Source of the DNA: Victivallales bacterium
GTDB taxonomy: Bacteria > Verrucomicrobiota > Lentisphaeria > Victivallales > JAUVCU01
NCBI GenBank assembly: GCA_029934175.1
Contig: JAOZMT010000002.1
Location: forward strand, 7,432-26,428
Reading direction: 5' to 3'
Length of the DNA stretch: 18,997 nucleotides
Part shown: positions 8,110 through 14,999 of the stretch, one piece after another
Layout of the letters: every line of letters starts with the position of its first letter
How positions within the stretch are numbered: the stretch's first letter is position 1
Translations under genes and position numbers: made by a program
The notes under the pieces: model-generated
Told to the model about the DNA's origin: nothing
The model's input: only the letters and a program-made list of their open reading frames with translations
Databases searched by the model: none

Positions 8110-8136
8110 AGAGAGAATTTATTTCTCTCTATTTTT
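8110..8136 (+). terminator. Hairpin between exbB and exbD1, possible partial terminator
   Basis: AGAGAGAA (8110-8117) pairs perfectly with TTCTCTCT (8123-8130) across a 5-base loop and is followed by ATTTTT. The stem is only moderately stable and the T-run short, so partial termination or a 3'-end-stabilising processing site is more likely than full termination. It lies inside an otherwise continuous gene set. Confidence 0.5.
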
Positions 8137-8164
8137 AAAATAAACTATAAAATAGAGGCAAAAT

Positions 8165-8599
8165 ATGGCTAGAAAAAAAAGAAGAGAAGAACTAGAGGTT
8201 GCTGATATTCCAATATCATCAATGATTGATATTATATTCCTTTTGATTATATTTTTCGTTGTTACAGCAGCTCTTGATAAGGAAGTTGAAGATGAAGTAG
8301 TCAAATTATCTAAGGCTCCACATGGGCAGCCTGTTAAGAAGAAAAATCCTCGTTCTTTAACAATAAATGTTAGACCTGATGGGAGTATGAATGTAGGTGG
8401 AGTTGTTATGTCAACAAAAAAAATTGAATATACTTTAAGAACTGTTGCAAATAAATGGTATCCTGGAAATCCAAAAAATTTACCAATTATTATTCGTGGA
8501 GATAATAGAGTAAAGCATGGACATATTCAAAAAGCGATGGATGCAGTTACAAATACTGGACTTTATAGAGTTAAATTTATGGCTGTAATTGAGAATTAA
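8165..8599 (+). CDS. exbD: ExbD/TolR-family protein 1
   Basis: The product has 144 residues, the usual size for ExbD/TolR. A short basic N-terminus (M-A-R-K-K-K-R-R region) precedes one membrane helix, I-S-S-M-I-D-I-I-F-L-L-I-I-F-F-V-V-T (about 17-34). It contains the essential membrane aspartate, here Asp22, which carries protons through the ExbB pore. The remaining 105 residues form the periplasmic ExbD-type domain, with S-L-T-I-N-V-R-P-D-G and P-I-I-I-R-G-D typical of its beta strands. An AGAGG-like site precedes the ATG. The gene follows exbB by 79 bp, with a hairpin between them, and precedes a second exbD by 23 bp. Confidence 0.88.
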   Translation: MARKKRREELEVADIPISSMIDIIFLLIIFFVVTAALDKEVEDEVVKLSKAPHGQPVKKKNPRSLTINVRPDGSMNVGGVVMSTKKIEYTLRTVANKWYPGNPKNLPIIIRGDNRVKHGHIQKAMDAVTNTGLYRVKFMAVIEN

Positions 8600-8622
8600 T
8601 TATAAAATAAGGAATAGAAAAT

Positions 8623-9075
8623 ATGGCTAGAAGACAAAAAAAGAAAGGGAGTGTAGTTGAAGCTGAAATACCTATGTCATCAATGATTGATGTTGTTTTT
8701 TTACTTTTAATTTACTTTGTTGTAACTCAAAAACCTATTATTGAAGATACTTTGTTAGGAATGAATTTACCTTCTGATGATAAATCTGCAACATCTACAC
8801 CACCTAAGGATGATACTAAATTAATGATTGATGTTTTTAATTTAGGCCGTGAGGATAGAGTAGATTCATACCATGTAAATGGTGGTGGGCCTCATAAATT
8901 GAAATCTTTAAGAGAAAATTATTTTCAAGATTTAGATCCTGAGACTACAATAATAATAAATTGTGGTCCAAATGCGAGACATGCAAAACTTATTCAGTTG
9001 TTAGATGCATTGGCTGAAGCGAATTTAACGAAATTAAATTTAATTAACGATCCTAATGTTAAGTTTGCTCCTTAG
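8623..9075 (+). CDS. exbD: ExbD/TolR-family protein 2
   Basis: This second ExbD-type protein has 150 residues. Its N-terminus parallels the first: M-A-R-R-Q-K-K-K, then P-M-S-S-M-I-D-V-V-F-L-L-L-I-Y-F-V-V-T, with the proton-carrying aspartate at Asp23. The periplasmic domain is clearly different: it has a Ser/Thr/Pro/Asp linker (S-A-T-S-T-P-P-K-D-D), a Gly-rich turn (N-G-G-G-P-H-K) and T-I-I-I-N-C-G-P. The two proteins are therefore diverged paralogues, not a recent duplication. Both could occupy the same ExbB ring, possibly as a heterodimer, since ExbD works as a dimer in known structures. This is the last gene before a strong terminator. Confidence 0.86.
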   Translation: MARRQKKKGSVVEAEIPMSSMIDVVFLLLIYFVVTQKPIIEDTLLGMNLPSDDKSATSTPPKDDTKLMIDVFNLGREDRVDSYHVNGGGPHKLKSLRENYFQDLDPETTIIINCGPNARHAKLIQLLDALAEANLTKLNLINDPNVKFAP

Positions 9076-9101
9076 AGCATATCAAGTATCTTTTTATATT
9101 T

Positions 9102-9141
9102 AAAACCTTTTATTTGATTAAATCGAATAAAAGGTTTTTTT
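9102..9141 (+). terminator. Strong intrinsic terminator after the ExbBD unit
   Basis: Bases 9102-9118 pair with 9122-9138 (17 positions, one G-U), including AAAACCTTTTATT against AATAAAAGGTTTT, with a 3-base loop. A run of seven T's starts at 9135. The 3' arm is preceded by an A-rich 5' arm, so it may also work on the opposite strand. Confidence 0.92.
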
Positions 9142-9182
9142 ATACATAAAAATAATTTAGAAATACAAATTAGTCAGATATT

Positions 9183-11204
9183 ATGAATATATTTAAAAAC
9201 AATTATAAAATAATTGAAAGTCGTTTTTTATCTTTAGCTAAAAAAATATCTGGAATTAGTCCTTCGACTGTTGGTGTTGCAAGTAGTAAAGATAATGGTA
9301 TTTGTTATGCTGTAAAAAATAATGAGGTTTGGAGTCCTATAACAAATCCAGATAATCCGATTGAGACAGCACAAAACATAATTAATCAGAATACAGATTC
9401 TATTCAAATAGGTTTTACTCCAGTTATCATAGCAGGTTTAAATCCTGGTTATGAACTTGATATAATTTATAACTATTTCAACTCTTCAAGTCATAAATCT
9501 GATGTTTTCCGTAGAATTTATGTTATAATTTTTTCTCCTATGCGATTTATAGGATGGCTAAATACTCAAGACAGAAGTGAAATATTGAATAATACTGCAA
9601 TTGAATTTTATTGGCATGAAGATATTTCTTTATTAATTGATATTTTTAATAAAGAAATAAATCGAAGTATATACTTTTCTTTTGTAATTTCTTTAGACAC
9701 AACTCTTGCAACAAAAGCTTTAACTCCTATTTTAGAATTTTCTAAAGCAAGGTTGAAAGAAACAAAAATTTTAACTGATGAGAATGAACAATATTATAAA
9801 AAAATATCAGATAATGAATTAGCTAAAATTATTAAAGGAGAGGCAGGACGAAAGCCTAGAATAATGATGCCTGCACATCTCGCAAGTCAAGTTGTTCAAT
9901 TCAGTGCGAGGGATACTTTAGTGGCATTTGAAAAAATAGGTTGGGATACCTTATTTCTCGGCATTGAACGAGAATTATCTGTTTTTGAACTTGTCAAAAC
10001 TATTAATGACTTTAAACCAGATATTGTAGTGAATATCAATCACCTCCGCACTGAAAAAGGAAACTTAGCAGCGTATCCAGAAAATTTAATGTATATTACT
10101 TGGGTTCAAGACCAAATGCCACAACTTGAAAATTCAGAAGCAGGAAATGAATGGAATAAGATAGCAAAAAAAGTCAATGATGAAAATATTGAACAACGCA
10201 GGGATTTGATAATTGGTTATGCTGAAGGACTACATATTTATAATTATCCAAATGATAGACTTAAGCAAATGAATATGATAGTTAATACTTCTAAATTTAA
10301 ACCTGTGAAAATTTCTAAAGCACAGTTAGAAAAATATGGTTGTGATATATGTTTTGCATCTAATCGTGGTAAGGATAGTGTTTTAACTGTAAAAGAAAAT
10401 TTACTCTCAGATATTTCAAAGTTCGGATGGACTGAAAAAGTATTAATGGAAGTTCATGATAATATTTGGAGCGTTTACAATGATGGGAAAACTTTGTCAG
10501 ATAGAGCTTCTCTAATAACATCACTATTAAATATTGTGAATTTTTCAGATATTTATAATGACTTATCTGAAGTTGATAAAAATGAAACGATAACAAGAAT
10601 CCAATGGGTATTGAACGATTTAATTTATAGACATACTGTTATAGGTTGGTGTGATGAAATAGGCTTAAATATAAACTTATATGGAAAAGATTGGGATAAA
10701 CACCCTAAATTTGCGAAGTATGCAAGAGGAGTAATAAAACACGGAGATGAACTGAATATAGCATATCAATCTGCGAAGTATGCATTACATTTAAATAGTG
10801 TAGAAGGTGGACATCAGCGTCTATTTGAAATAGTATCGAGTGGGGCATTGCCTATAACACGAGATAGTTTGCACACATCGCAACTTGATGTAAATTTGGG
10901 TTCTGCTTTTAGAAAATTTGCAAGTAAGTGTTTTTATAAAAAAGAAATCCAAATGACAAATGAAGAGCAGGCGGTTTTTAACGATTTTATATTTATTCAA
11001 TCTCAACAGGTTTTATCAAGTGATCTAAGTATAGAATTGCCCGAATTAGAACAGCAAGTGCAGCAAAAAATTATAAAGCATTTAATGACACATCCAAACT
11101 GGTTACTTGATAATTGGAATAGCTTACTCTTTAATTCTAAGGAAGATTTGCAAAATATTTTTAATAATAATAAAAATATACTGCATAATTCGCAAATTAA
11201 TTAA
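9183..11204 (+). CDS. CgeB-like glycosyltransferase with N-terminal extension
   Basis: The 673-residue protein has a GT-B-like arrangement. A Rossmann-type half begins with R-K-P-R-I-M-M-P-A-H near 223-232 and runs through D-T-L-V-A-F-E-K-I-G-W-D-T. It reaches P-D-I-V-V-N-I-N-H near 280 and Y-I-T-W-V-Q-D-Q near 303. The C-terminal half contains Y-A-L-H-L-N-S-V-E-G-G-H-Q-R-L-F-E-I-V-S near 532-550, then S-G-A-L-P-I-T. That segment is typical of the CgeB/YkvP glycosyltransferase-like group, where the Glu binds the sugar nucleotide. About 215 residues precede this core and contain a conserved-looking V-I-I-A-G-L-N-P-G-Y-E-L-D. I do not recognise that domain; it recalls N-terminal parts of some protein-glycosylation enzymes. 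There is no signal peptide or membrane segment, so it is probably cytosolic. It lacks a clear ribosome-binding site and stands alone after a terminator. Donor and acceptor are unknown. Confidence 0.72.
   Translation: MNIFKNNYKIIESRFLSLAKKISGISPSTVGVASSKDNGICYAVKNNEVWSPITNPDNPIETAQNIINQNTDSIQIGFTPVIIAGLNPGYELDIIYNYFNSSSHKSDVFRRIYVIIFSPMRFIGWLNTQDRSEILNNTAIEFYWHEDISLLIDIFNKEINRSIYFSFVISLDTTLATKALTPILEFSKARLKETKILTDENEQYYKKISDNELAKIIKGEAGRKPRIMMPAHLASQVVQFSARDTLVAFEKIGWDTLFLGIERELSVFELVKTINDFKPDIVVNINHLRTEKGNLAAYPENLMYITWVQDQMPQLENSEAGNEWNKIAKKVNDENIEQRRDLIIGYAEGLHIYNYPNDRLKQMNMIVNTSKFKPVKISKAQLEKYGCDICFASNRGKDSVLTVKENLLSDISKFGWTEKVLMEVHDNIWSVYNDGKTLSDRASLITSLLNIVNFSDIYNDLSEVDKNETITRIQWVLNDLIYRHTVIGWCDEIGLNINLYGKDWDKHPKFAKYARGVIKHGDELNIAYQSAKYALHLNSVEGGHQRLFEIVSSGALPITRDSLHTSQLDVNLGSAFRKFASKCFYKKEIQMTNEEQAVFNDFIFIQSQQVLSSDLSIELPELEQQVQQKIIKHLMTHPNWLLDNWNSLLFNSKEDLQNIFNNNKNILHNSQIN
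10871..10882 (-). repeat. Dispersed motif, exact copy
   Basis: Lies in the glycosyltransferase gene, in a different codon register from the other genic exact copies (read as H-T-S-Q). Nearby one-mismatch copies are at 10712-10723, 10772-10783 and 11183-11194. Confidence 0.7.
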
Positions 11205-11284
11205 TCTTTTTCTCTTTTTTATTTGTATATTATATGATTATATGATATTTTACCTTAAACTTTAAATTAAACTGGTGGTTTATA

Positions 11285-11575
11285 ATGGGCGAAGAATATT
11301 TTTTATCTCTTGATGACAGAAGTCGTCAGATTAACCAATCCTCTCAATCTGATGGAGGAGGTGGATATTCTTTTAATTTTTATGATAGACCTCATCAAAA
11401 AGAAGAAGAGGAAAAAAAAGAAAAAAAACAAGAATTAGGACCTCCTGTGAAAGTTGAACTATCTGAACATATTGGAGAATCAAGTTTAGATGAGAACTCT
11501 AAATTAACTTATGGGAAAAAAGAAATAATGCATAAACCAAAGAATTTATCTAAATATTTAAATATAAAGGCATAA
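11285..11575 (+). CDS. Small charged low-complexity protein upstream of FHA gene
   Basis: The 96-residue product is probably mostly disordered. It has a short N-terminal segment (G-E-E-Y-F-L-S-L-D-D), a Gly run near 25-28, a Glu/Lys-rich stretch near 37-52, and a basic C-terminus (H-K-P-K-N-L-S-K-Y-L). Ser and Thr are frequent in the first third. No family is recognised. A GGTGG sequence lies 7-8 bp before the ATG. The stop is separated by one base from the FHA-protein start, so the two are translated from one message and may interact. Phospho-dependent binding by the FHA domain to this Ser/Thr-containing protein is possible but purely inferred. Confidence 0.6.
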   Translation: MGEEYFLSLDDRSRQINQSSQSDGGGGYSFNFYDRPHQKEEEEKKEKKQELGPPVKVELSEHIGESSLDENSKLTYGKKEIMHKPKNLSKYLNIKA

Positions 11576-11576
11576 A

Positions 11577-12200
11577 ATGGCAGATCTAAAAAATATTATA
11601 ACATCAGGAAGTCGTATAATGTATGATAACTTAAAAAATCATATAGATCATACATCAATGACAGAATTTACTAGTCAAATAACTCATCCTTTTCTTGTGG
11701 GAAAGGAGCTTTATGAAGGTGAAATAAAACATTCTGATGATGGAGAGGTTGCTCAAGATACAATGAAATTTAATGCAGCTGATATTCGCAAAGAACTTTT
11801 GACTGAACAAGAAAAAACTAGAGCAAGTTTTATTATAGAGAGTGATAAAAAATTCTCTGTTTCTAAAACAGGAATCTCATCTGCAATTTTTATATTAAGA
11901 AAAAAAGATTTTTCTGAAGATGCTTCCAATGTATTCACTATTGGAAGAAATGCTAATAACGATATTGTTATACCAGATTATTCAATATCAAAATTTCATG
12001 CAACTATAACTATGTTCCATGGTCGATACTTTATAGAAGACCTTGGTTCTACAAATGGTATAAAAGTTAATGATAATCAGATAGGAGTAAATACCAAAGT
12101 TCAATTATCATTAAATGCAAGTGTTGCATTTGGACGAATAGTGTTTTTCTTTTCTCCACAATTGAAACTTTATAGAGCATTAAAAACAGTTAAATCTTAA
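11577..12200 (+). CDS. FHA-domain protein
   Basis: FHA domains bind phosphothreonine peptides and usually act in kinase signalling or assembly of secretion systems. In this 207-residue protein the domain is C-terminal (about 118-195). It shows all family signature positions: I-G-R-N with Arg124, S-I-S-K-F-H with Ser138 and His141, and L-G-S-T-N-G with Asn160, followed by V-N and the strand V-A-F-G-R-I. The first 110 residues are charged and helical, contain a Glu/Lys stretch (E-L-L-T-E-Q-E-K-T-R), and match no domain I know. AAAGG lies 7 bp before the ATG. No Ser/Thr kinase, phosphatase or secretion gene is in the window, so its pathway is unknown. Confidence 0.88.
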   Translation: MADLKNIITSGSRIMYDNLKNHIDHTSMTEFTSQITHPFLVGKELYEGEIKHSDDGEVAQDTMKFNAADIRKELLTEQEKTRASFIIESDKKFSVSKTGISSAIFILRKKDFSEDASNVFTIGRNANNDIVIPDYSISKFHATITMFHGRYFIEDLGSTNGIKVNDNQIGVNTKVQLSLNASVAFGRIVFFFSPQLKLYRALKTVKS

Positions 12201-12203
12201 ATT

Positions 12204-12348
12204 TAGATTACGGGGAAAAAACCTTAAGTTCCCCCCATTAGGATGCCTGCTGGACTTTGCAGACAAGTGTCTGCGTTACTTTGTTTGCTTTACTCCAAAC
12301 TTAGTCCTTATTTGTTGTATTCCTAAAGCATTATTAGCAAAAAATCTA
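12204..12348. other. G+C-enriched hairpin-rich gap between convergent genes, possible structured RNA
   Basis: The stretch 12211-12307 is about 46% G+C (45 of 97 bases), well above its surroundings, and codes for nothing recognisable. GCAGAC (12259-12264) and GTCTGC (12269-12274) make a perfect hairpin with a 4-base loop. GGGGAA and TTCCCC near 12212-12232 can form another. Longer pairs nest around the first hairpin: GGACT 12252-12256 with AGTCC 12303-12307, TTAGGA 12238-12243 with TCCTAA 12321-12326, and TAGATT 12204-12209 with AATCTA 12343-12348. Neither hairpin is followed by a T-run, so ordinary intrinsic termination is not supported. I do not recognise tRNA, tmRNA, SRP or RNase P features; a rod-like RNA is conceivable. 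Confidence 0.35.
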
Positions 12349-12501
12349 TTGATTATTGAACAAAATGAACCCCGAAATGTTAGATATAAGATATACTTTT
12401 GCGATTTGTGCAATAGTATTATTATTTTCTACAATGGATTTAACATCATATTTACTAGCAACAGACAGGATATTATTAACTTTAATTCCATCTTTTGACA
12501 T
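12346..12501 (-). CDS. Possible small ORF after tsaE (51 codons)
   Basis: On the minus strand an ATG at 12501 opens a 51-codon frame ending in TAG, starting 8 bp after the tsaE stop. The peptide begins M-S-K-D-G-I-K-V-N-N, has a helical middle (N-T-I-A-Q-I-A-K-V-Y-L-I) and ends in F-I-L-F-N-N-Q. There is no ribosome-binding site and no family is recognised. The dispersed motif inside it reads as A-Q-I-A, in the same register in which the motif falls in the neighbouring genes, which slightly favours coding. It may equally be random open frame in an AT-rich gap. Confidence 0.25.
   Translation of the reverse strand: MSKDGIKVNNILSVASKYDVKSIVENNNTIAQIAKVYLISNISGFILFNNQ
12400..12411 (+). repeat. 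Dispersed motif, exact copy
   Basis: Lies in the stretch between the convergent FHA and tsaE genes, inside the doubtful 51-codon frame. Confidence 0.7.
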
Positions 12502-12509
12502 ATTAAATA

Positions 12510-12935
12510 TTATTTTATCGTTATTTCTCTTTTTGTCTCATCTATGTGCTTGATAGTTATTTCTATTATAGAATTAGGCAATATATCTTCAATTCGTTCC
12601 GCCCATTCCATTAGACTAATAGCATTTTTATCTTCGATATATTCATCTACTCCAAAAATCAAACCTGCATCCGAATCTTCTATTCTATAAAGGTCCAAAT
12701 GGAAAAACCATTTTTTATTTTTTAATGGATATTCTTGAATAATTGTAAAAGTAGGACTTGAAATAGGCTCTGTAATACCTAATCCTTTAGCAAACCCTCT
12801 TGAAAAAACTGTTTTGCCTGCCCCTAAATCTCCGTGCAATGCTATTGAAGTTCCAAATGGAATTCCTTTTGCAAAGTTAAATGCAAATTCTTCTGTCTCT
12901 TCTTCTGAATTAGTTATTATGACTTGTTTACTCAT
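12510..12935 (-). CDS. tsaE: tRNA threonylcarbamoyladenosine biosynthesis ATPase TsaE
   Basis: TsaE is the small ATPase that works with TsaB and TsaD to place threonylcarbamoyl on A37 of ANN-decoding tRNAs. The 141-residue protein has the Walker A motif G-D-L-G-A-G-K-T (35-42), the family segment S-S-P-T-F-T-I-I-Q-E-Y (about 58-68), F-H-L-D-L-Y-R-I-E and L-M-E-W-A-E-R. Length is normal for the family. Its ATG overlaps the thiL stop (ATGAGTAA), which indicates translational coupling. TsaB and TsaD are not in the window. Confidence 0.94.
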   Translation of the reverse strand: MSKQVIITNSEEETEEFAFNFAKGIPFGTSIALHGDLGAGKTVFSRGFAKGLGITEPISSPTFTIIQEYPLKNKKWFFHLDLYRIEDSDAGLIFGVDEYIEDKNAISLMEWAERIEDILPNSIIEITIKHIDETKREITIK

Positions 12936-13827
12936 TAAAATGCTTAAATCCTGCCTTTGAATTGTTTTTAATTAAATCTTTCCCTTTCTCATCAAAAATT
13001 GTATTTATTTTATCTTTAGTAAAAATACCGATTTTTGTTAATCCTCTCTTAAATTTCCAACTTTCTTGTAATTTTTCTGCTTTTTCTGCACAAATCGCAA
13101 ATAAAAGTTCATAGTCCTCGCCATCTGATAAAGCATTTTGAAGCGTTGCGTTTGGATTGCAAGGAATTTTATCTGTAAACATTGTCAAGCCCAATTTAGA
13201 ACTTTTGCACAATCGCCAAGCATCTAATAATAATCCATCACTTGTATCTATCATTGCATTCGAGTAACCGTTTGCGATAAATTTTGCCTCTTTTAACCTA
13301 GGTTCAAAATATAAATGCTCTTCTGAAGCAAAAGAATTTCCAAAAGATCCTGTAGCAAATAAAAAATCATCAGCTTTTGCATTACTTCTTAAACATAAAT
13401 TATCTTTAGCAACCCAACCTGTAATTGTTAATGAACAAACTGTTGTCTCAGATGGACTAGATGAAATATCTCCTCCACAGAGTGATATATTATATTTTTT
13501 TGCGGTTTGTGCAATAGCTTCAAAAAATTCAGAAAACCAATTCATTTTTTTTGCACAAGTCGCAATTGTCAAAACTGCATGAGCAGGAGTTCCTCCCATT
13601 GCGGCAATATCACTAATATTTCTATTTAAAAGTTTATTTGCAATATCTCTAGGGTTTGTTTCTAGGGTATAATGAATTTCTGAAACGACTTGGTCAGCTG
13701 CGATTAATAATAATTTATCTTCAAGTCCAACATCAATTACAGCACAATCGTCGCCTGGTCCAGTAACAATATCGCTTCCTTGTTTCAATTGAGGTAAAAC
13801 CATATCTAAAATTTTTAATTCATTCAT
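12928..13827 (-). CDS. thiL: Thiamine-monophosphate kinase ThiL
   Basis: ThiL phosphorylates thiamine monophosphate to the active cofactor thiamine diphosphate. The 299-residue product has the family's nucleotide- and metal-binding segments in order: G-P-G-D-D-C-A-V near 22-29, N-R-N-I-S-D-I-A-A-M-G-G-T-P near 66-79, G-G-D-I-S, I-D-T-S-D-G-L-L-L-D and D-G-E-D-Y-E-L-L-F. A TTG 18 bp upstream could extend it, but the ATG at 13827 has AAAGGAAG at good distance and overlaps the preceding gene's TGA by 8 bp. Overlaps on both sides place it firmly in the operon. The gene holds three copies (two exact, one with a mismatch) of the dispersed 12-base motif. Confidence 0.94.
   Translation of the reverse strand: MNELKILDMVLPQLKQGSDIVTGPGDDCAVIDVGLEDKLLLIAADQVVSEIHYTLETNPRDIANKLLNRNISDIAAMGGTPAHAVLTIATCAKKMNWFSEFFEAIAQTAKKYNISLCGGDISSSPSETTVCSLTITGWVAKDNLCLRSNAKADDFLFATGSFGNSFASEEHLYFEPRLKEAKFIANGYSNAMIDTSDGLLLDAWRLCKSSKLGLTMFTDKIPCNPNATLQNALSDGEDYELLFAICAEKAEKLQESWKFKRGLTKIGIFTKDKINTIFDEKGKDLIKNNSKAGFKHFNE
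13088..13099 (-). repeat. Dispersed motif, exact copy
   Basis: Lies in thiL, read as A-I-C-A. Confidence 0.7.
13553..13564 (-). repeat. Dispersed motif, exact copy
   Basis: Lies in thiL, read as A-T-C-A. A one-mismatch copy in the opposite orientation is at 13501-13512, only 40 bp away. Confidence 0.7.
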
Positions 13828-14998
13828 TTTTTCTTCCTTTAACAATCACAATTGATGATAATAAAATACTTATAAAGATAACAATTCCACATAAGTCCAT
13901 TAGAAATTCTATGGATGAAATATCTGTTTCTGGAAATAAATCTATATATTTTGAACAAAACATAATAATCAAAGCACCAGCCCCCCAAGCACCGCCAATT
14001 GATAAACCTGCTTTTAATCTAGGAGTGCCGCCTTTAGCATTTTTTGACATTGCTATTATTAATGGGAATACGCCTCCTAAAAATGTTCCTATTCCAATAC
14101 ATAACATTGGAATATAACTAACATTATCCACAACTTTTATCAAATATATAAAAACACTACCGCAAATGTAAGTAAAAATAATAATAAATCCACTATTAAA
14201 AAATTTAGATAAATATACCCATAAGAAACTTGAAACAGAACAGCTTATTCCTATAAACAATAGAGCAGTCCCACCCCAAATTTGTGCTTCATTTCCAAAT
14301 TTTCTAACCATATACACGGGCAAAATTCTTGAAAAAAAACATAATATTGTTGTTACACATATTGCTAATCCGACAATATACAAAAAATGAACTTTGCCTT
14401 CTGCACACTTCGCAATATCTTTTGGTTCAACTTTTGGTTCATATTTATATAAATTTGAGAGATAAACAAATAATGCAATAAGCAATCCTGGAATAATAAA
14501 TATCCACATTGAACCAATCCCTATTTTTTGTCCATATATACCACCAACAAAACAACCTGTCGAGAACCCTAAAAATCCTCCTGACATAAAAATTGCAGTT
14601 GCAAATGAAGGGTTTTTAGATAAGTCTTGCAGTGTTAAAACAGCTTCTGGATGAACAATTCCAACCCAAAATGCTGAGTGTATCATCAATAAAAAAACTA
14701 AATAATAATTATCAGTCAAACCTATAAGAGTTGTCGTTCCTGCTAAAATTGGAGAAAGTAGCAAAAGAATCGGAAGCCCTTTTTTAGGCAAAAAGAATCC
14801 AGATAGAGGTTGAATTGCATTGACAACAATATCCGTTGAAGACATAATTATCATAATCATAAAAAGCGATACGGAAAGTTGACTTGTCAGAGTCGGCTCA
14901 GCTAATGGAACAGTTATGCCAATAAAAAAATCTACAATAAAATGTAATGCTGTAAGGATGAAAATCCTTGGCAGTTCTTTCGTAAAACAATTAGACAT
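13820..14998 (-). CDS. MFS transporter, fosmidomycin-resistance-like
   Basis: The 392-residue protein is almost entirely hydrophobic, with about 12 predicted membrane helices, the usual major facilitator layout. The N-terminal L-H-F-I-V-D-F-F-I-G, the segment V-G-I-V-H-P-E-A near residues 112-119 and the later S-G-G-F-L-G-F-S-T-G recall the Fsr (fosmidomycin resistance) branch, where an H-P motif follows transmembrane helix 4. The substrate cannot be read from sequence, and drug export should not be assumed. The ATG comes one base after the truB stop, and the stop overlaps thiL, so it is co-expressed with housekeeping genes. A role in precursor export or import, for example linked to thiamine metabolism, is only a guess from position. 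Confidence 0.75.
   Translation of the reverse strand: MSNCFTKELPRIFILTALHFIVDFFIGITVPLAEPTLTSQLSVSLFMIMIIMSSTDIVVNAIQPLSGFFLPKKGLPILLLLSPILAGTTTLIGLTDNYYLVFLLMIHSAFWVGIVHPEAVLTLQDLSKNPSFATAIFMSGGFLGFSTGCFVGGIYGQKIGIGSMWIFIIPGLLIALFVYLSNLYKYEPKVEPKDIAKCAEGKVHFLYIVGLAICVTTILCFFSRILPVYMVRKFGNEAQIWGGTALLFIGISCSVSSFLWVYLSKFFNSGFIIIFTYICGSVFIYLIKVVDNVSYIPMLCIGIGTFLGGVFPLIIAMSKNAKGGTPRLKAGLSIGGAWGAGALIIMFCSKYIDLFPETDISSIEFLMDLCGIVIFISILLSSIVIVKGRKNE
14403..14414 (-). repeat. Dispersed motif, exact copy
   Basis: Lies in the MFS gene in a cytoplasmic-loop-like, charged stretch (A-K-C-A). Confidence 0.7.
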
Positions 14999-14999
14999 C

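Noticed and set aside
12212..12274. Bidirectional intrinsic terminator between FHA and tsaE
   Set aside because: The GGGGAA/TTCCCC and GCAGAC/GTCTGC hairpins are not followed by a T-run on either strand.
12356..12553. 65-codon hydrophobic plus-strand frame (start 12356)
   Set aside because: It overlaps the end of tsaE antisense and has no ribosome-binding site; the hydrophobicity comes from T-rich antisense sequence.
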